DNA from: Entoloma clypeatum | Taxonomy: Eukaryota > Basidiomycota > Agaricomycetes > Agaricales > Entolomataceae | Reading direction: 5' to 3' | DNA length: 64,000 nucleotides | Assembly (NCBI GenBank): GCA_963565915.1 | Contig: OY751486.1 | Location: 1,116,001-1,180,000, forward strand | Shown: positions 44,501 through 54,718 of the stretch, piece by piece | Numbering within the stretch: the stretch's first letter is position 1 | How the letters are laid out: each line of letters opens with the position of its first letter | Translations under genes and position numbers: made by a program | The notes under the pieces: model-generated | What the model saw: only the letters and a program-made list of their open reading frames with translations | Told to the model about the DNA's origin: nothing | The model's database searches: none

Positions 44501-47500
44501 ATAATTCGGGTTCTATATCGACTTCGATTCTTGTTGGAGCAGGCGACTTTCGACGCCGCTACTTTTTCATATGCATACCTGCTTCTCAGTAAAGTCTTGC
44601 TTCAAGGTGGAATCAGCTCGGAAGAAGCGGATGAAGCATTGGAGCAAGTTGCTCTTGCGCTGGGTATCATAAAGTTCCATTGTGGTGAATGTACGTTCTT
44701 GTTTTGCCCTGAACTTGATGCACTTCAAGACATCATCCCCTAGTCTCCGACCCTTCGCTCCCTCGCATCCCTACAAATGGAGAGTCTGCTACACATTATC
44801 CGGCTCCAACCTAAGCTCAGCAAAGAGGCCTTTTCTGCGCTTGTGGATCTCGGTGAAGCTATACAACCTAACGCTTCGCCAAAGGAGGTCGCCGTCCTGT
44901 TGAGAGGCACGCTGTCGCAGGAGGTGTATGCGCGGAAGCCTGTCTACAAACCCTTCAAGTGAGTCCTTTTTCATGCGACAGCTCATTGGGGTCGAGTTGT
45001 TCATGCGCGGCCTTCTAACCGTTTGACTTGACAGACCTTGAATGGTCCTTGGAGCTTCTCATTGTATGCCACGACGAGGACAAGCAAAATGCCAGGTTGG
45101 CCCGGCATCTGGGAGGATAATGGCTTGGATGTTCCGGAGGGTTTCCTTGATCTTTTGTTGGAGTATCTCAGTGAGTGGTACCATTGTGATGTTGCATATA
45201 TCTTATTCAAACGTATCTAGGCCATGAAAACACTTATGTACGCTCAAGCACAGCAGCTGCGATTGCCGAAGGTGTGGAACATTGGCCCTTGACGATTCAG
45301 AAAACGGTCTCGGTGTTGCAAGATCTTTATCTTGACAAGGTCAGTTGTCGTTTTGTAGAGTTGGGTTAGCATTTCAGACCTCTTTTAGGCGAAGATTTTG
45401 GCACCGGAGTTTGACCAATATGTAGGTTTATCGTCATGTTTCATATCAACTATCAGTTGATATATTCATCAGGGGATGGTCCTCACTCATAGCGTCGACA
45501 GGTCGGACCCTTGGCCTGCCAGGCTGGCAATTGCGCGGACGCTTGAACTGCTTTTACCCTCGTTCTCCACTACGGAGGTCGGCTCGTTCTTCGAGTTTTC
45601 GATCCAGGACCAGGCCCTTGGTGATCGAACGGCCGATGTTCGTCAGGGCATGCTCACGGCAGGAACCTCTGTGATCGACCTTCATGGCGCTCAGCATCTC
45701 GCCGCGCTCATATCCATATTTGAAGACCATCTGCGCCAGCCCGGCTCTGCCACTGAGACCGATGACCACATCAAAGAAGCCGTGATCATCCTCTTCGGCC
45801 GCGCCGCCCGCCATTTGGACGCTTCGGACCCGCGTTTACCATACATCGTAGATCGCCTGGTTGAGGCTTTGAAGACGCCGGCTGAGCAGGTCCAGATGGC
45901 GGTATCGGATTGTCTCGCGCCTTTGGTTCGATTGATGCGGCCTAGGTTGGCGCAGCTGGTCGACAATCTGCTAGACGACCTATTGAACTCCACAAAGTAC
46001 GGGACGCGTTGTGGTGCAGCGTATGGTTTGGCTGGGGTGCTCAAGGGGACGGGGATTGCGGGGATGAAAGAGTTTAACATCATTGCCCGGTTGAAAGCGG
46101 CGATGGAGGACAAGAAGAGATATGAACCCCGCCAAGGCGTGATGCTGGCGTTTGAGATGCTTTCCAGCACTCTCGGGCGACTTTTTGAACCGTACATCAC
46201 CTATGTCCTTCCTCTGCTTCTGACGTCGTTGACCACAGATGTTCGGGACGCGACGCAGGATGCGGCTCGTGTTATTATGGGTAACATGTCGGGATATGGA
46301 GTCAAGCTGATTCTTCCGTCGTTGCTGGAAGGATTGGATGAGAAGCAGTGGCGAACGAAGAAGGGGTCTATCGAGCTCCTGGGTATGATGGCGTATTGCT
46401 CTCCCCGGCAATTGTCCCTTTCCCTCTCCATCGTCATCCCCCGCCTGACAGGAGTGTTAACCGACTCGCATGCGCAAGTTCGAACAGCCGCGAACAAGAG
46501 CTTGAAGCAGTTTGGGGAGGTTATCAGCAACCCAGAGATTCAATTGTTGGTGCCTATACTTCTCAAGGCTCTTGTTGATCCTGCGAAGACCCCGAACGCC
46601 TTGTCCTCTTTACTCAAAACGTCGTTTATGCATTACATCGATCATTCGTCTTCGGCACTGGTGAATATATTTTGCCTTTGGTCTCTACTTCCGGTCTGAT
46701 TTCACATTCTAGGTGGTACCCATTTTGGAGCGGGGCCTATGGGAACGAGGTGCTGATACAAAGAAAAAAGCCGTACAGATCGTCGGAAACCTTGCGTCAC
46801 TTACGGACTCCAAAGACTTCGTCCCTTACTTGTCAGAGCTGTTGCCATTAGTCCATACCGTTCTCGTGGATCCTGTACCGGAAGCTCGTGCAACCGCTGC
46901 CAAGGCGTTGGGGACTCTAGTTGAACGTTTGGGAGAAGTTCACTTTCCTGACCTCGTTCCTGGTCTACTGCGGACCCTCAAGACTGATACGTCTGGCGTG
47001 GATCGTCAAGGTGCTGCTCAAGGACTTAGCGAAGTCTTGTCGGGTCTTGGTATGGAGAGACTCGAAGGTCTCCTCCCAGACATCATCGCGAATGCGCAAT
47101 CTCCTCGTGCTACAGTTCGCGAGGGATTCATGTCCCTCCTCGTGTATTTACCGGCGACGTTTGGTACTCGTTTCCAACCTCACCTTCCCAAGATCATCTC
47201 CCCCATTCTCAGTGGCCTATCGGATATCGAGGAATACGTACGAGAAGCTGCCATGCGTGCTGGTCGAATGGTCGTTACCAACTATTCTAGCCGAGCTATT
47301 GACTTGCTACTCCCTGAACTTGAGCGGGGGATGTTTGATCCTGGCTGGAGAATTCAGGTACTTTGTCTTATTTCCTGCGCAGGAATTGTTCTGACCTTTA
47401 TTAGCAAGCATCGGTCGCACTTGTGGGCGAGCTTCTGTTCAAAGTGTCTGGGATCTCCGGCAAGACATCGAGGAAGACGAAGGCGTGGCTGAAGCCGCCG

Positions 47501-48280
47501 CGGCCGAGACTTCCAAACGCCCTCTCGTTGAGGTGCTTGGCGCAGAACGATGTGACCGCATCCTCGCAGCCTTGTATCTCGTTCATCAAGATGGCGTTGG
47601 CGTTGTTCGCCAAACTTCCATCCAGATTTGGAAGGCTCTTGTACACAACACTCCTTGTACAGGTATGGCAGATATTGCATGTATCTTATACACCACGAAA
47701 ATCTTACTAATGTCATGCTAGTTCGCGAGCTGTTACCGCAGCTCTTCAATTAAATCATATACCTGGTCTCTGGGAATGAATTCGAACAACAAGAGGTCAT
47801 ATTCGGTATTATTTAATCGCCAACGTTCACCTGAATGTTCATAGATTGCAAACGTACTACCACGGAGGTATGCCGCAAGTTCGGCGAGAAGATTTTGGGG
47901 GAGATCATACCGATCATGAAGGACAAGTCGACGTCTTTGAATGCCCGAACGAGAGAGGGTGTTTGCTCAACATTGAGTAACATCATGTAAGTCATGTTTA
48001 ACTCCTTATATTGCTTTACTAAAGTGTGCCCATTGACAGGGAGAGCACCTCTGAATCACAACGAGAAGGCTACGAAGACGATATCGTTTCAATCATCCGG
48101 GTTTCCCTCGTGGATGATGAAGGAAACGTCAGGTCTGCAGCTGCTAGAGCCTTTGATGTCCTACAAGAGTACCTTGGAGCAAAGGCCATTGATCAAACGA
48201 TTCCTACCCTCCTCGAGGCCCTCAGACAGCCTGGGAAGGGGTCTGGAACTGCGCTTCACGCGTTGCGTGAGGTTATGAGT
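41560..48280 (+). pseudogene. GCN1 (eIF2alpha-kinase activator), decayed 3'-truncated copy
   Basis: GCN1 is a ribosome-associated HEAT-repeat protein that activates the GCN2 kinase. Collinear pieces run from PSQIMDVLKLLTLTYPR near the N-terminus through TSRQTWIDLCQRAKADPGQL, EASYSAISTLAFVAPRTTLP and LIIRVLYRLRFLLEQATFDA. A long intact frame follows at 45476-46699 (RFL-type HEAT repeats, GTRCGAAYGLAGVLKGTGIA), then 46713-47360 (VPILERGLWERGADTKKKAV) and DEGNVRSAAARAFDVLQEYL. Introns are retained. Lesions include a TAG at 41967 and frameshifts near 42390, 43770, 44180, 44410, 44930, 45110 and 47460. After the GT at 48281 no further GCN1 exons follow, so several hundred C-terminal residues are missing. 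An intact copy is expected elsewhere. Confidence 0.88.
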
Positions 48281-48607
48281 GTAAGTAGCACTCTGAAATG
48301 CCTCTTGCCAGCTGACAAATGTTGTCATACCAAAGTGATTGTTGGAGACATGCTGGGGATTACACATCCGCTGTTCTTTACCATCACACCAGGGTTATTA
48401 TGTCCTGTTATGAGCGGAAATGTCAATTCCCCGTTCGAACCCACTCGGTGCCGGAATGTTGTCATCAGGACACATCCCCCCGAGCCTCGGTTTCTGTATT
48501 TCCATGTCTATGTGTCTAAAAATTGCTACCTGATATATTACGATGCATAAAACTTTGGATGTGGTCTGGTGGTTTGCAAGTATGTGAGGTAATTAATGTC
48601 TCTCTGT

Positions 48608-48803
48608 TCACAAATCTTGGACCTCTCGCTTGAGCTGCTCGATTTGCCGTCGTGTTTCGCGACATTCTTGTAGTAGCGTTTCCACTGGCATATCCCTTGC
48701 ATCAAGTATTGCTGCTCCAGAAGGTCAGTATGGATAGGATCTGGATTGTGTTGTTCTTCGATAGAGCACCTTTGGATTCCGTTTGCTGAGGGGTAGTAGC
48801 CAT
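48608..48803 (-). CDS. Possible 46-aa coiled-coil microprotein, one intron
   Basis: ATG at 48803 gives MATTPQQTESK. A GT-AG intron of about 55 bp (GTGCTC...TGGAG, with CTGAC branch-like word) joins in frame to AAILDARDMPVETLLQECRE and TRRQIEQLKREVQDL, ending in TGA at 48608. The C-terminal half has a heptad-like pattern. It lies directly behind the truncated GCN1 copy on the opposite strand. It could instead be the end of a lost larger gene. No family is recognised. Confidence 0.35.
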
Positions 48804-49281
48804 GTTGAATGATGGAGGACGATGCTCAGAAGTGAGATTAGAGCCAATGTTGACTAATAATGAATTCGGAGGTTAGGAATCAAAATTCGCCTTTGGGCCA
48901 AAATTTGGGCCGCGCTTGAACATATGGCATAGTATGCAAAAATGGTAGGGAGATGACTGGTGAGTGGGCCGCTGCAGAGCACGGCAATTTCCGAGTTCGG
49001 CTGTTGACTAGATCATGGTCAAGATGGGAAAACCAGATAAGATCTGTGGTTTTTTCCCACATGAGAACCTGCTGCTCTGAAAAAATACATATATTATGAT
49101 AAAACATCACAAATGTGTTCATCCATGTTGAGGGGATGGTTTAGGAGCCTGCAAAAAGAACAGATATGTTGCCTAAAATACCATTTGTGACCAGGAGTTT
49201 GAAAGTTACTAGTGTTTGAAATGCTTGTCTACCACTTTCTATGTTGTACATAGCAAGTCACTGCTTATAGTGAGAAGATAT
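48804..49281. other. Intergenic, no gene seen
   Basis: No supportable frame. It ends at the Copia-2 3' LTR. Confidence 0.5.
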
Positions 49282-49591
49282 TGTTGAAGTTCCACCTGGG
49301 CGCTAGCCACAGGCGTACTGAGCAACACAGCTACAGTGTGGAAGTACTCTACTTAACCGTTCTAGCCACTTACATGGTTTGGGAGGGTGAGGCTGGTGAG
49401 AGCGGTTGAGGCTGATAAGAGCGATGGAGCTGGTTAAGAGTCAAGAGACAACTTGTTGATATTGACAGTTTCCTGGTCTTATATACCGTACTACTGTTTG
49501 TACCAACCAAACAAGTATGTAATCGAAGATGTCTAAGGTCACGTGATATAATATAATCTAATCTAATCTACATGATGGAAAAGTTTCAACA
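49282..49591 (-). repeat. Copia-2 3' LTR
   Basis: 310 bp, reverse complement of the Copia-1 LTR type, including the TATATA promoter word and the CACGTG site. It is followed internally by the C-run complement of the polypurine tract. Confidence 0.92.
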
Positions 49592-49810
49592 CCCCCCCAT
49601 ATTTAGTACATACTTCTAAATACATCTTACTTTTTCCCATATAGGTACTCTTTTTTTGCCTAGTTTTTGAGTAGTCCGAAGTACGGGATAAACTTGCTAA
49701 AGAGGATTTTCCCCAGATTCTTAGTTAAAAGGTCTGCAGGGTTATTCACTCCTTCGATGAATTCGACCGTAATAATTCCTTCGGATATTTTTTTCTCTGA
49801 CGAAGTGGAA

Positions 49811-52800
49811 TCACACGTCGATGTGCTTGGATCGCTTCTCAGTTACAGGATTTGATGCGATAAAGACGGAGCCATTGTTATCTCCATAGATCGGAACCAA
49901 TCCGATCTGCATTCCAAGTTCGGCAAGCATGCTTCTAAGCCATGTTACTGCGCGACTGCAATCTGATAGCGCCATGTATTCTGCTTCCGTGGAAGAGAGG
50001 GCAATGGTTTTTTGTGCTGATGAAACCCATGTTACTGCTCCAGACGCCAGCGATATGAAGTAACCAGTGGTGGATTTCCTGGTGTTTTCGTCTGACGCCC
50101 AATCGGAGTCTGTGAAGGCGTAGATCCCTTTCCCAGAATCACCATCATACATGATCGCGTAATCTTTCGTTGCCTTCAAATACCTGCAAATATCCCTAGC
50201 CACTTCTAAATGGCGTTTGGTAGGGTTTGCGGAAAATTGGGACATTTTGATCACGGCGAAACAAATGTCGGGTCTTGTGCCGATCATTAAGTACAATAGT
50301 GATCCGATGACAGATTGGTACTTGGATCTGAGTTCCGCATTGGGTTCATCTTCGGACTTCATGGGTTTGTAGCCCGTCAGAAGTGGGGTATGGGTGGCAT
50401 TGGATTCGCTCATCCCCATACGTGCGAGAATTTTCTCAAGGTAAGGTACTTGATCAATGAAGATCCTCTTCCCATGTTGCCTTATTTGGATTGAGAGAAA
50501 TTCTTTCGGTTCCCCATCAGACACTAGGTGGCCTAGGTCCCTACATTCCCATGTTGTCATGAAGGCCTTCTTCTTTTCTAGCGTGTATTCTCGGTTTGTG
50601 CTGAGAAAAGCAGAGTCATCGACATAAATGACGGCGATCACAATTTCCCCTTTGGTACTTGTGTGAATGAAAACTCCCGCATCGGAGTGAAGCCGGACAA
50701 AGCTGAGCTTTTTCATGGAGGAATTGAGTTCTCTCCACCAGGCTAATGCGGCCTGCTTGAGTCCGTATAGGGCTTTGTATAGTCGGTACACAAAGTTTTC
50801 TTTCCCTTTTACTATGTAGCCCTCAGGCTGTCGCATGTAAATCACCTCACGGAGTCTTCCATAGAGGAAGGCTGATGAGACGTCCAAGAATGTCATGAAC
50901 CACCCTTCAAGGGCTGTCAATGCCAAAATCAACCGGACGGTCTCGTACCTCACTACCGGTGAGAAGATTTGATCGAAATCAATCCCTTCTACCTGTGAGA
51001 AGCCTTTTGCAACCAGGCGCGCTTTCAGACGCCCATCGGATTTTTCATTGTAAACCCATTTGTTCCTTAGAGCTTTCCTCCCTGTGGGTAGGGGTACTAA
51101 CTCCGTGATCACCCCGCGGCTTTTGAGCATGTCTAGCTCTTTTCGTTCTGCCGCATACCAATCTTCTTTGTTCGGAAGAGAGTATATGTCTTTGTGTGAC
51201 ATTTCGATGGTGCCTACTTGGATAGAAATTGCCTCCATTAGGAGATCGTTCATCCATGCCGTTTGACCGCCCAATCTATGTCTTCGATCCATTTTTTCAA
51301 GATCAGAAGCAGGGGTGTCTTCCCCAAAGATGCTGTCTGGCATTCTGCGAACTCGTCGTTCCCTGATCGGTCGATCTGGTACTTGTTCGGGTTCCGGAGT
51401 GGGTACTCGCGGTTCATCGTCGGGCTCGCTAGACGGCAAGTCATCGTCTGATTCAGGGTGATCCTGTCCAGTGGGAACAGGGTCGTGAGATTTTTCGTAA
51501 TGACTGTCATTGTCATCGCTTCCGGGGATGAGGTCCTCAAACTCATCAGCCGGTTCTGGGTTTTCCATTTCTGGATGGTTTTCTGGCAAAGGGTCGATGT
51601 GGCATCTAGGGTACTTGCTTTCATCAAAGATAGCTTTCCCACCCATGAAAATTGTATTAGTCTCAGGATCCATGAAACGGTATCCTTTGACCCCTGGCTT
51701 TGATCCGAGATAAATCATCAATCGAGATCTAGACTCCAGGGAATTTCTACGTTTTTCCTTTGGGATATACACATATGCCTGACATCCGAAGACTCTGATG
51801 CTTGACATATCGGGGATCTCATTGGTCACCCTGAAGTAAGGGGTATTCCATTCGAGACGCTGCATGGGGGTTCTGTTGTAGAGAAAAGCTGCATGTTCCA
51901 AACAGAATTCCCACCACATAGGGGGTAAGCACGCGTCGAAGCGCAAGGCCTGAGATTTCTCCCACAGGGTTCGATTTATCTGTTCTGCTCTACCGTTCTG
52001 CTGGTGCTGATACGGGAGCGTGACGTCGACCAGAATTCCATGATCGGCAAGTACATCCTTGTATTCGTTAAACTCTCCACCTCCATCAACTCGCCATTTC
52101 TTAGGGGTGGCGGCGAATTGATTCTGGATCATCGCAAGGAATTGTCGTAGTGCCGTGACGGCATCTGACTTCTTCCTAAGCAAGACGACCCAGACGTGGG
52201 ATGAAAAGTCGTCCAAAAACGTAAGGAAATATTTATATTTGTGGTATGATGCCGTGGATATCTGTTTGAGATCGGAATGGATCAGATCAAAGGTTTTTGT
52301 TGCCCTTGTCATCGAATTGGGATATGACTGATTCAGCATTTTCCCTTTGAGGCAACCTGTGCAACTTTCCTGTGATTTCTCACGTACTAGTGTCTCAGGT
52401 ACCCCTTTGGTACTGGTAGGAATCTTTCGGAGTGCTTGATCATTTGGGTGACCAAGGCGCTTGTGCCATGTTTCGACAGTGATTTCGCTTGAGATCGCAT
52501 GGATCTGGTCATAGCGTATTTCAGTGTCTAACCAGTAAATGGTTTGACCAAGGATGTGGGGCGAAAACTGGATTTTGCTCAGCCCTTTGGAGATGTTGAT
52601 TTCTCCACAAGTCCCGTCTACTTTGTAACCATGGTTAAGAAAGACGCCTAAGGACAATAGGCGTGTGTCCATGTCCGGGATGTAGAATACCGGTCTGAGA
52701 AGATGGGTTTTAACTTCCCCATTTAGGGTGTGCCGTACTGGAATGGCCCCAACTCCGAGAATTTCCAGTTTCTTCCCTTTAGCTGCAGTTTGGACGAATC

Positions 52801-54376
52801 GCTTGACCGTGAGAGGTCTATAATATGCGAAGTCCTTAAACTCATAGGTGAAGTGTAAAGAGGCGCCGGAATCTAATATCCATTGCGCGCGTTCTTTTTC
52901 CTTACAATGTGTACAAGAAGCAAAATGTTTGATATATTTTTTATGTAAATCACTGCTAAAGTGATCTACGCATTCTGTACTGGTACTGGCTATTATGTTA
53001 TACGTCTGTTGAGAGGTATTGTTAGCTTTCTGCAATTGGTAAGGTTTAAGAAAGGGTTTCGACGAACCGTCAAGTTCTATCTCGTCCTCAAACACATCCG
53101 GCCCCATCCGTTCCTGGTCGATGTCCATCATTTTCAGCGATTCTTCTATCGACGGGGCTACGTGACGCTGTTTAGCCGGCCTTTCGTCGATGTCAGGAAT
53201 GATGGTATCTAAGATACCGAGGTTTGACCCAGAGGGTTGAGCACCAATTTCTCGGGCGAGTCTTCGCACCCTCTCGTTCTTTTTCCACACAGATGGCTTT
53301 CCAGAGGGAAGCCCGGTGTACTGAGAAGGAGGTGGGTTCATGCATTGCAGGAGTGACTGCATCTTTTCCGACTCAGGCTGCGCGGTACTCGTAGTTTTCC
53401 CGCGGCCCGTTACAGTGGTGAAGGTAAGTGCATGACGAGGAGGGAGAGGGCAAGGGGCACATTGACGAGGAGGAAGGGGACAGGGAGCAGGATACCGAGG
53501 GGATTGCTCAATGGCCGGTGTGATGAACTCGACCATTTCCTCAGCTTGGTCGGAGTCATTTTCTGCGTTGTTGGCGCGCTTCTTCTGGTTGCGCCAGCGT
53601 CCCTTTCCCTTCTTCTTTTCGGAAGCGGTACTCGGGTCGGTCGAGTTAGGCTGCTCGTCAGCATTGTTCCGCGAGGTACTCGGCGCTGTCTGCTTTTCCC
53701 ATTTGGGGTCTTGCCCCTTTCGCTTGGTCCCGGAGATTTTCCGGGCCTGCTTGTTGGACGCCCGAGTAGACCCAATCACATACTTGCGCCTGTATTCCGA
53801 CACAATGCTGTCGGTGACGGCCTGCCATGTGAAGTCGTCGGCATCGTAGACCTGGAAGAGGGCGGTGGAGAGGGATGACCATGCGTTGGGAATGGCACTT
53901 GCCAGGATCATAGCTTGCATGAGATCAGGTACAACGAACTTTGCGTCGCTGAGGCGAGCGAAGAGTGATCCAAGGCGCTCGATTTCCGGTACGGGGTCGC
54001 GACCCGACAGCTTGAAGGAGGCAGCGGCCTTGAAGTTGCCGAATATGGTGGCGGGGGAGACCTTTGAATACGCGTCCTTTAAAGATGTCCAGGCCTCCTT
54101 CGAGGTCTTGGCGTCTTTGATGTGTCTCCTGATGGCTTCGGAGACCTTGAGGCGGATGGAACTGAGGGCCATGTCGTCGTCCCTGATCCAGGCCTTCCTT
54201 TCTTTGTGGAAGCCGGGCTGGTCGACGGTGGTGGTGATGACCGGAGGGTGGGTCGCAGACGTCGAGGTGGCGGAGGCAGGGGTGGAGACCGTGACTGTGA
54301 AGTCCGCGATGTCGGGGCGCTCAATGTCGCCAGACACGAGGCGCCAGACTCCTTGATGGAGGAGGTAGGATTTCAT
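49811..54376 (-). CDS. Copia-2 gag-pol polyprotein
   Basis: 1521 codons, open from the LTR junction. Domains in order: UBN2-type gag (MKSYLLHQGVWR at the start), protease LDSGASLHFT (about residue 540), zinc segment WHKRLGHPNDQAL ... CTGCLKGK, integrase (IHSDLK, VDGGGEFNEY, RAEQINRTLWE), reverse transcriptase (FLDVSSAFLYG, IYVDDSAFL) and RNase H (FTDSDWASDENTRKSTTGY, STEAEYMAL). Where Copia-1 has its first nonsense codon, this copy has CGA (Arg). It ends at TGA 49811 after SKHIDV, the same premature stop as Copia-1, and a one-base insertion follows downstream. All catalytic motifs are intact, so the protein could be largely active if expressed. The first gag residues and start codon are missing. 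Confidence 0.95.
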   Translation of the reverse strand: MKSYLLHQGVWRLVSGDIERPDIADFTVTVSTPASATSTSATHPPVITTTVDQPGFHKERKAWIRDDDMALSSIRLKVSEAIRRHIKDAKTSKEAWTSLKDAYSKVSPATIFGNFKAAASFKLSGRDPVPEIERLGSLFARLSDAKFVVPDLMQAMILASAIPNAWSSLSTALFQVYDADDFTWQAVTDSIVSEYRRKYVIGSTRASNKQARKISGTKRKGQDPKWEKQTAPSTSRNNADEQPNSTDPSTASEKKKGKGRWRNQKKRANNAENDSDQAEEMVEFITPAIEQSPRYPAPCPLPPRQCAPCPLPPRHALTFTTVTGRGKTTSTAQPESEKMQSLLQCMNPPPSQYTGLPSGKPSVWKKNERVRRLAREIGAQPSGSNLGILDTIIPDIDERPAKQRHVAPSIEESLKMMDIDQERMGPDVFEDEIELDGSSKPFLKPYQLQKANNTSQQTYNIIASTSTECVDHFSSDLHKKYIKHFASCTHCKEKERAQWILDSGASLHFTYEFKDFAYYRPLTVKRFVQTAAKGKKLEILGVGAIPVRHTLNGEVKTHLLRPVFYIPDMDTRLLSLGVFLNHGYKVDGTCGEINISKGLSKIQFSPHILGQTIYWLDTEIRYDQIHAISSEITVETWHKRLGHPNDQALRKIPTSTKGVPETLVREKSQESCTGCLKGKMLNQSYPNSMTRATKTFDLIHSDLKQISTASYHKYKYFLTFLDDFSSHVWVVLLRKKSDAVTALRQFLAMIQNQFAATPKKWRVDGGGEFNEYKDVLADHGILVDVTLPYQHQQNGRAEQINRTLWEKSQALRFDACLPPMWWEFCLEHAAFLYNRTPMQRLEWNTPYFRVTNEIPDMSSIRVFGCQAYVYIPKEKRRNSLESRSRLMIYLGSKPGVKGYRFMDPETNTIFMGGKAIFDESKYPRCHIDPLPENHPEMENPEPADEFEDLIPGSDDNDSHYEKSHDPVPTGQDHPESDDDLPSSEPDDEPRVPTPEPEQVPDRPIRERRVRRMPDSIFGEDTPASDLEKMDRRHRLGGQTAWMNDLLMEAISIQVGTIEMSHKDIYSLPNKEDWYAAERKELDMLKSRGVITELVPLPTGRKALRNKWVYNEKSDGRLKARLVAKGFSQVEGIDFDQIFSPVVRYETVRLILALTALEGWFMTFLDVSSAFLYGRLREVIYMRQPEGYIVKGKENFVYRLYKALYGLKQAALAWWRELNSSMKKLSFVRLHSDAGVFIHTSTKGEIVIAVIYVDDSAFLSTNREYTLEKKKAFMTTWECRDLGHLVSDGEPKEFLSIQIRQHGKRIFIDQVPYLEKILARMGMSESNATHTPLLTGYKPMKSEDEPNAELRSKYQSVIGSLLYLMIGTRPDICFAVIKMSQFSANPTKRHLEVARDICRYLKATKDYAIMYDGDSGKGIYAFTDSDWASDENTRKSTTGYFISLASGAVTWVSSAQKTIALSSTEAEYMALSDCSRAVTWLRSMLAELGMQIGLVPIYGDNNGSVFIASNPVTEKRSKHIDV

Positions 54377-54408
54377 CTTTTCAGCCCAGCTTAGGTAGTG
54401 TCAGGATC

Positions 54409-54718
54409 TGTTGAAGTTCCACCTGGGCGCTAGCCGCAGATGTACTGAGCAACACAGCTACAGTGGAAGTACTCTACTTAACCGTTCTAGTCACTTACTT
54501 GGATTGGAAAGGGTGAGGCTGGTGAGAGCAGTTGAGGCTGGTAAGAGCGATGGAGCTGGTTAAGAGTCAAGAGACAACTTATTGATATTGACAGTTTCCT
54601 GGTCTTATATACCGTACTACTGTTTGTACCAACCAAATAAGTATGTAATCAAAGATGTGTAAAGGTCACGTGATGTAATCTAATCTAATCTAATCTACGT
54701 GATGGAAAAGTTTCAACA
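54409..54718 (-). repeat. Copia LTR shared by Copia-2 (5') and Copia-3 (3')
   Basis: 310 bp. On the minus strand it follows the Copia-3 polypurine tract directly and precedes Copia-2 gag, so a single LTR serves both elements in the tandem. Confidence 0.92.

Larger units (their letters stand above)
49282..54718 (-). mobile_element. Copia-2: Ty1/copia element with near-complete polyprotein
   Basis: The 310-bp LTRs lie at 49282-49591 (3') and 54409-54718 (5'), on the minus strand. A 1521-codon frame covers gag through RNase H. The 5' LTR is joined after only 32 bp to gag at the codon equivalent to residue 27 of Copia-1, so the leader, the primer-binding site and the gag start are gone. The two LTRs differ at about 15 positions, more than those of Copia-1, and the 54409-54718 LTR is shared with Copia-3. 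This arrangement fits a recombined tandem rather than a simple insertion. Confidence 0.93.

Noticed and set aside
53410..54356. Plus-strand frames across Copia-2 gag
   Set aside because: Shadows of the copia polyprotein, which has clear domain motifs.
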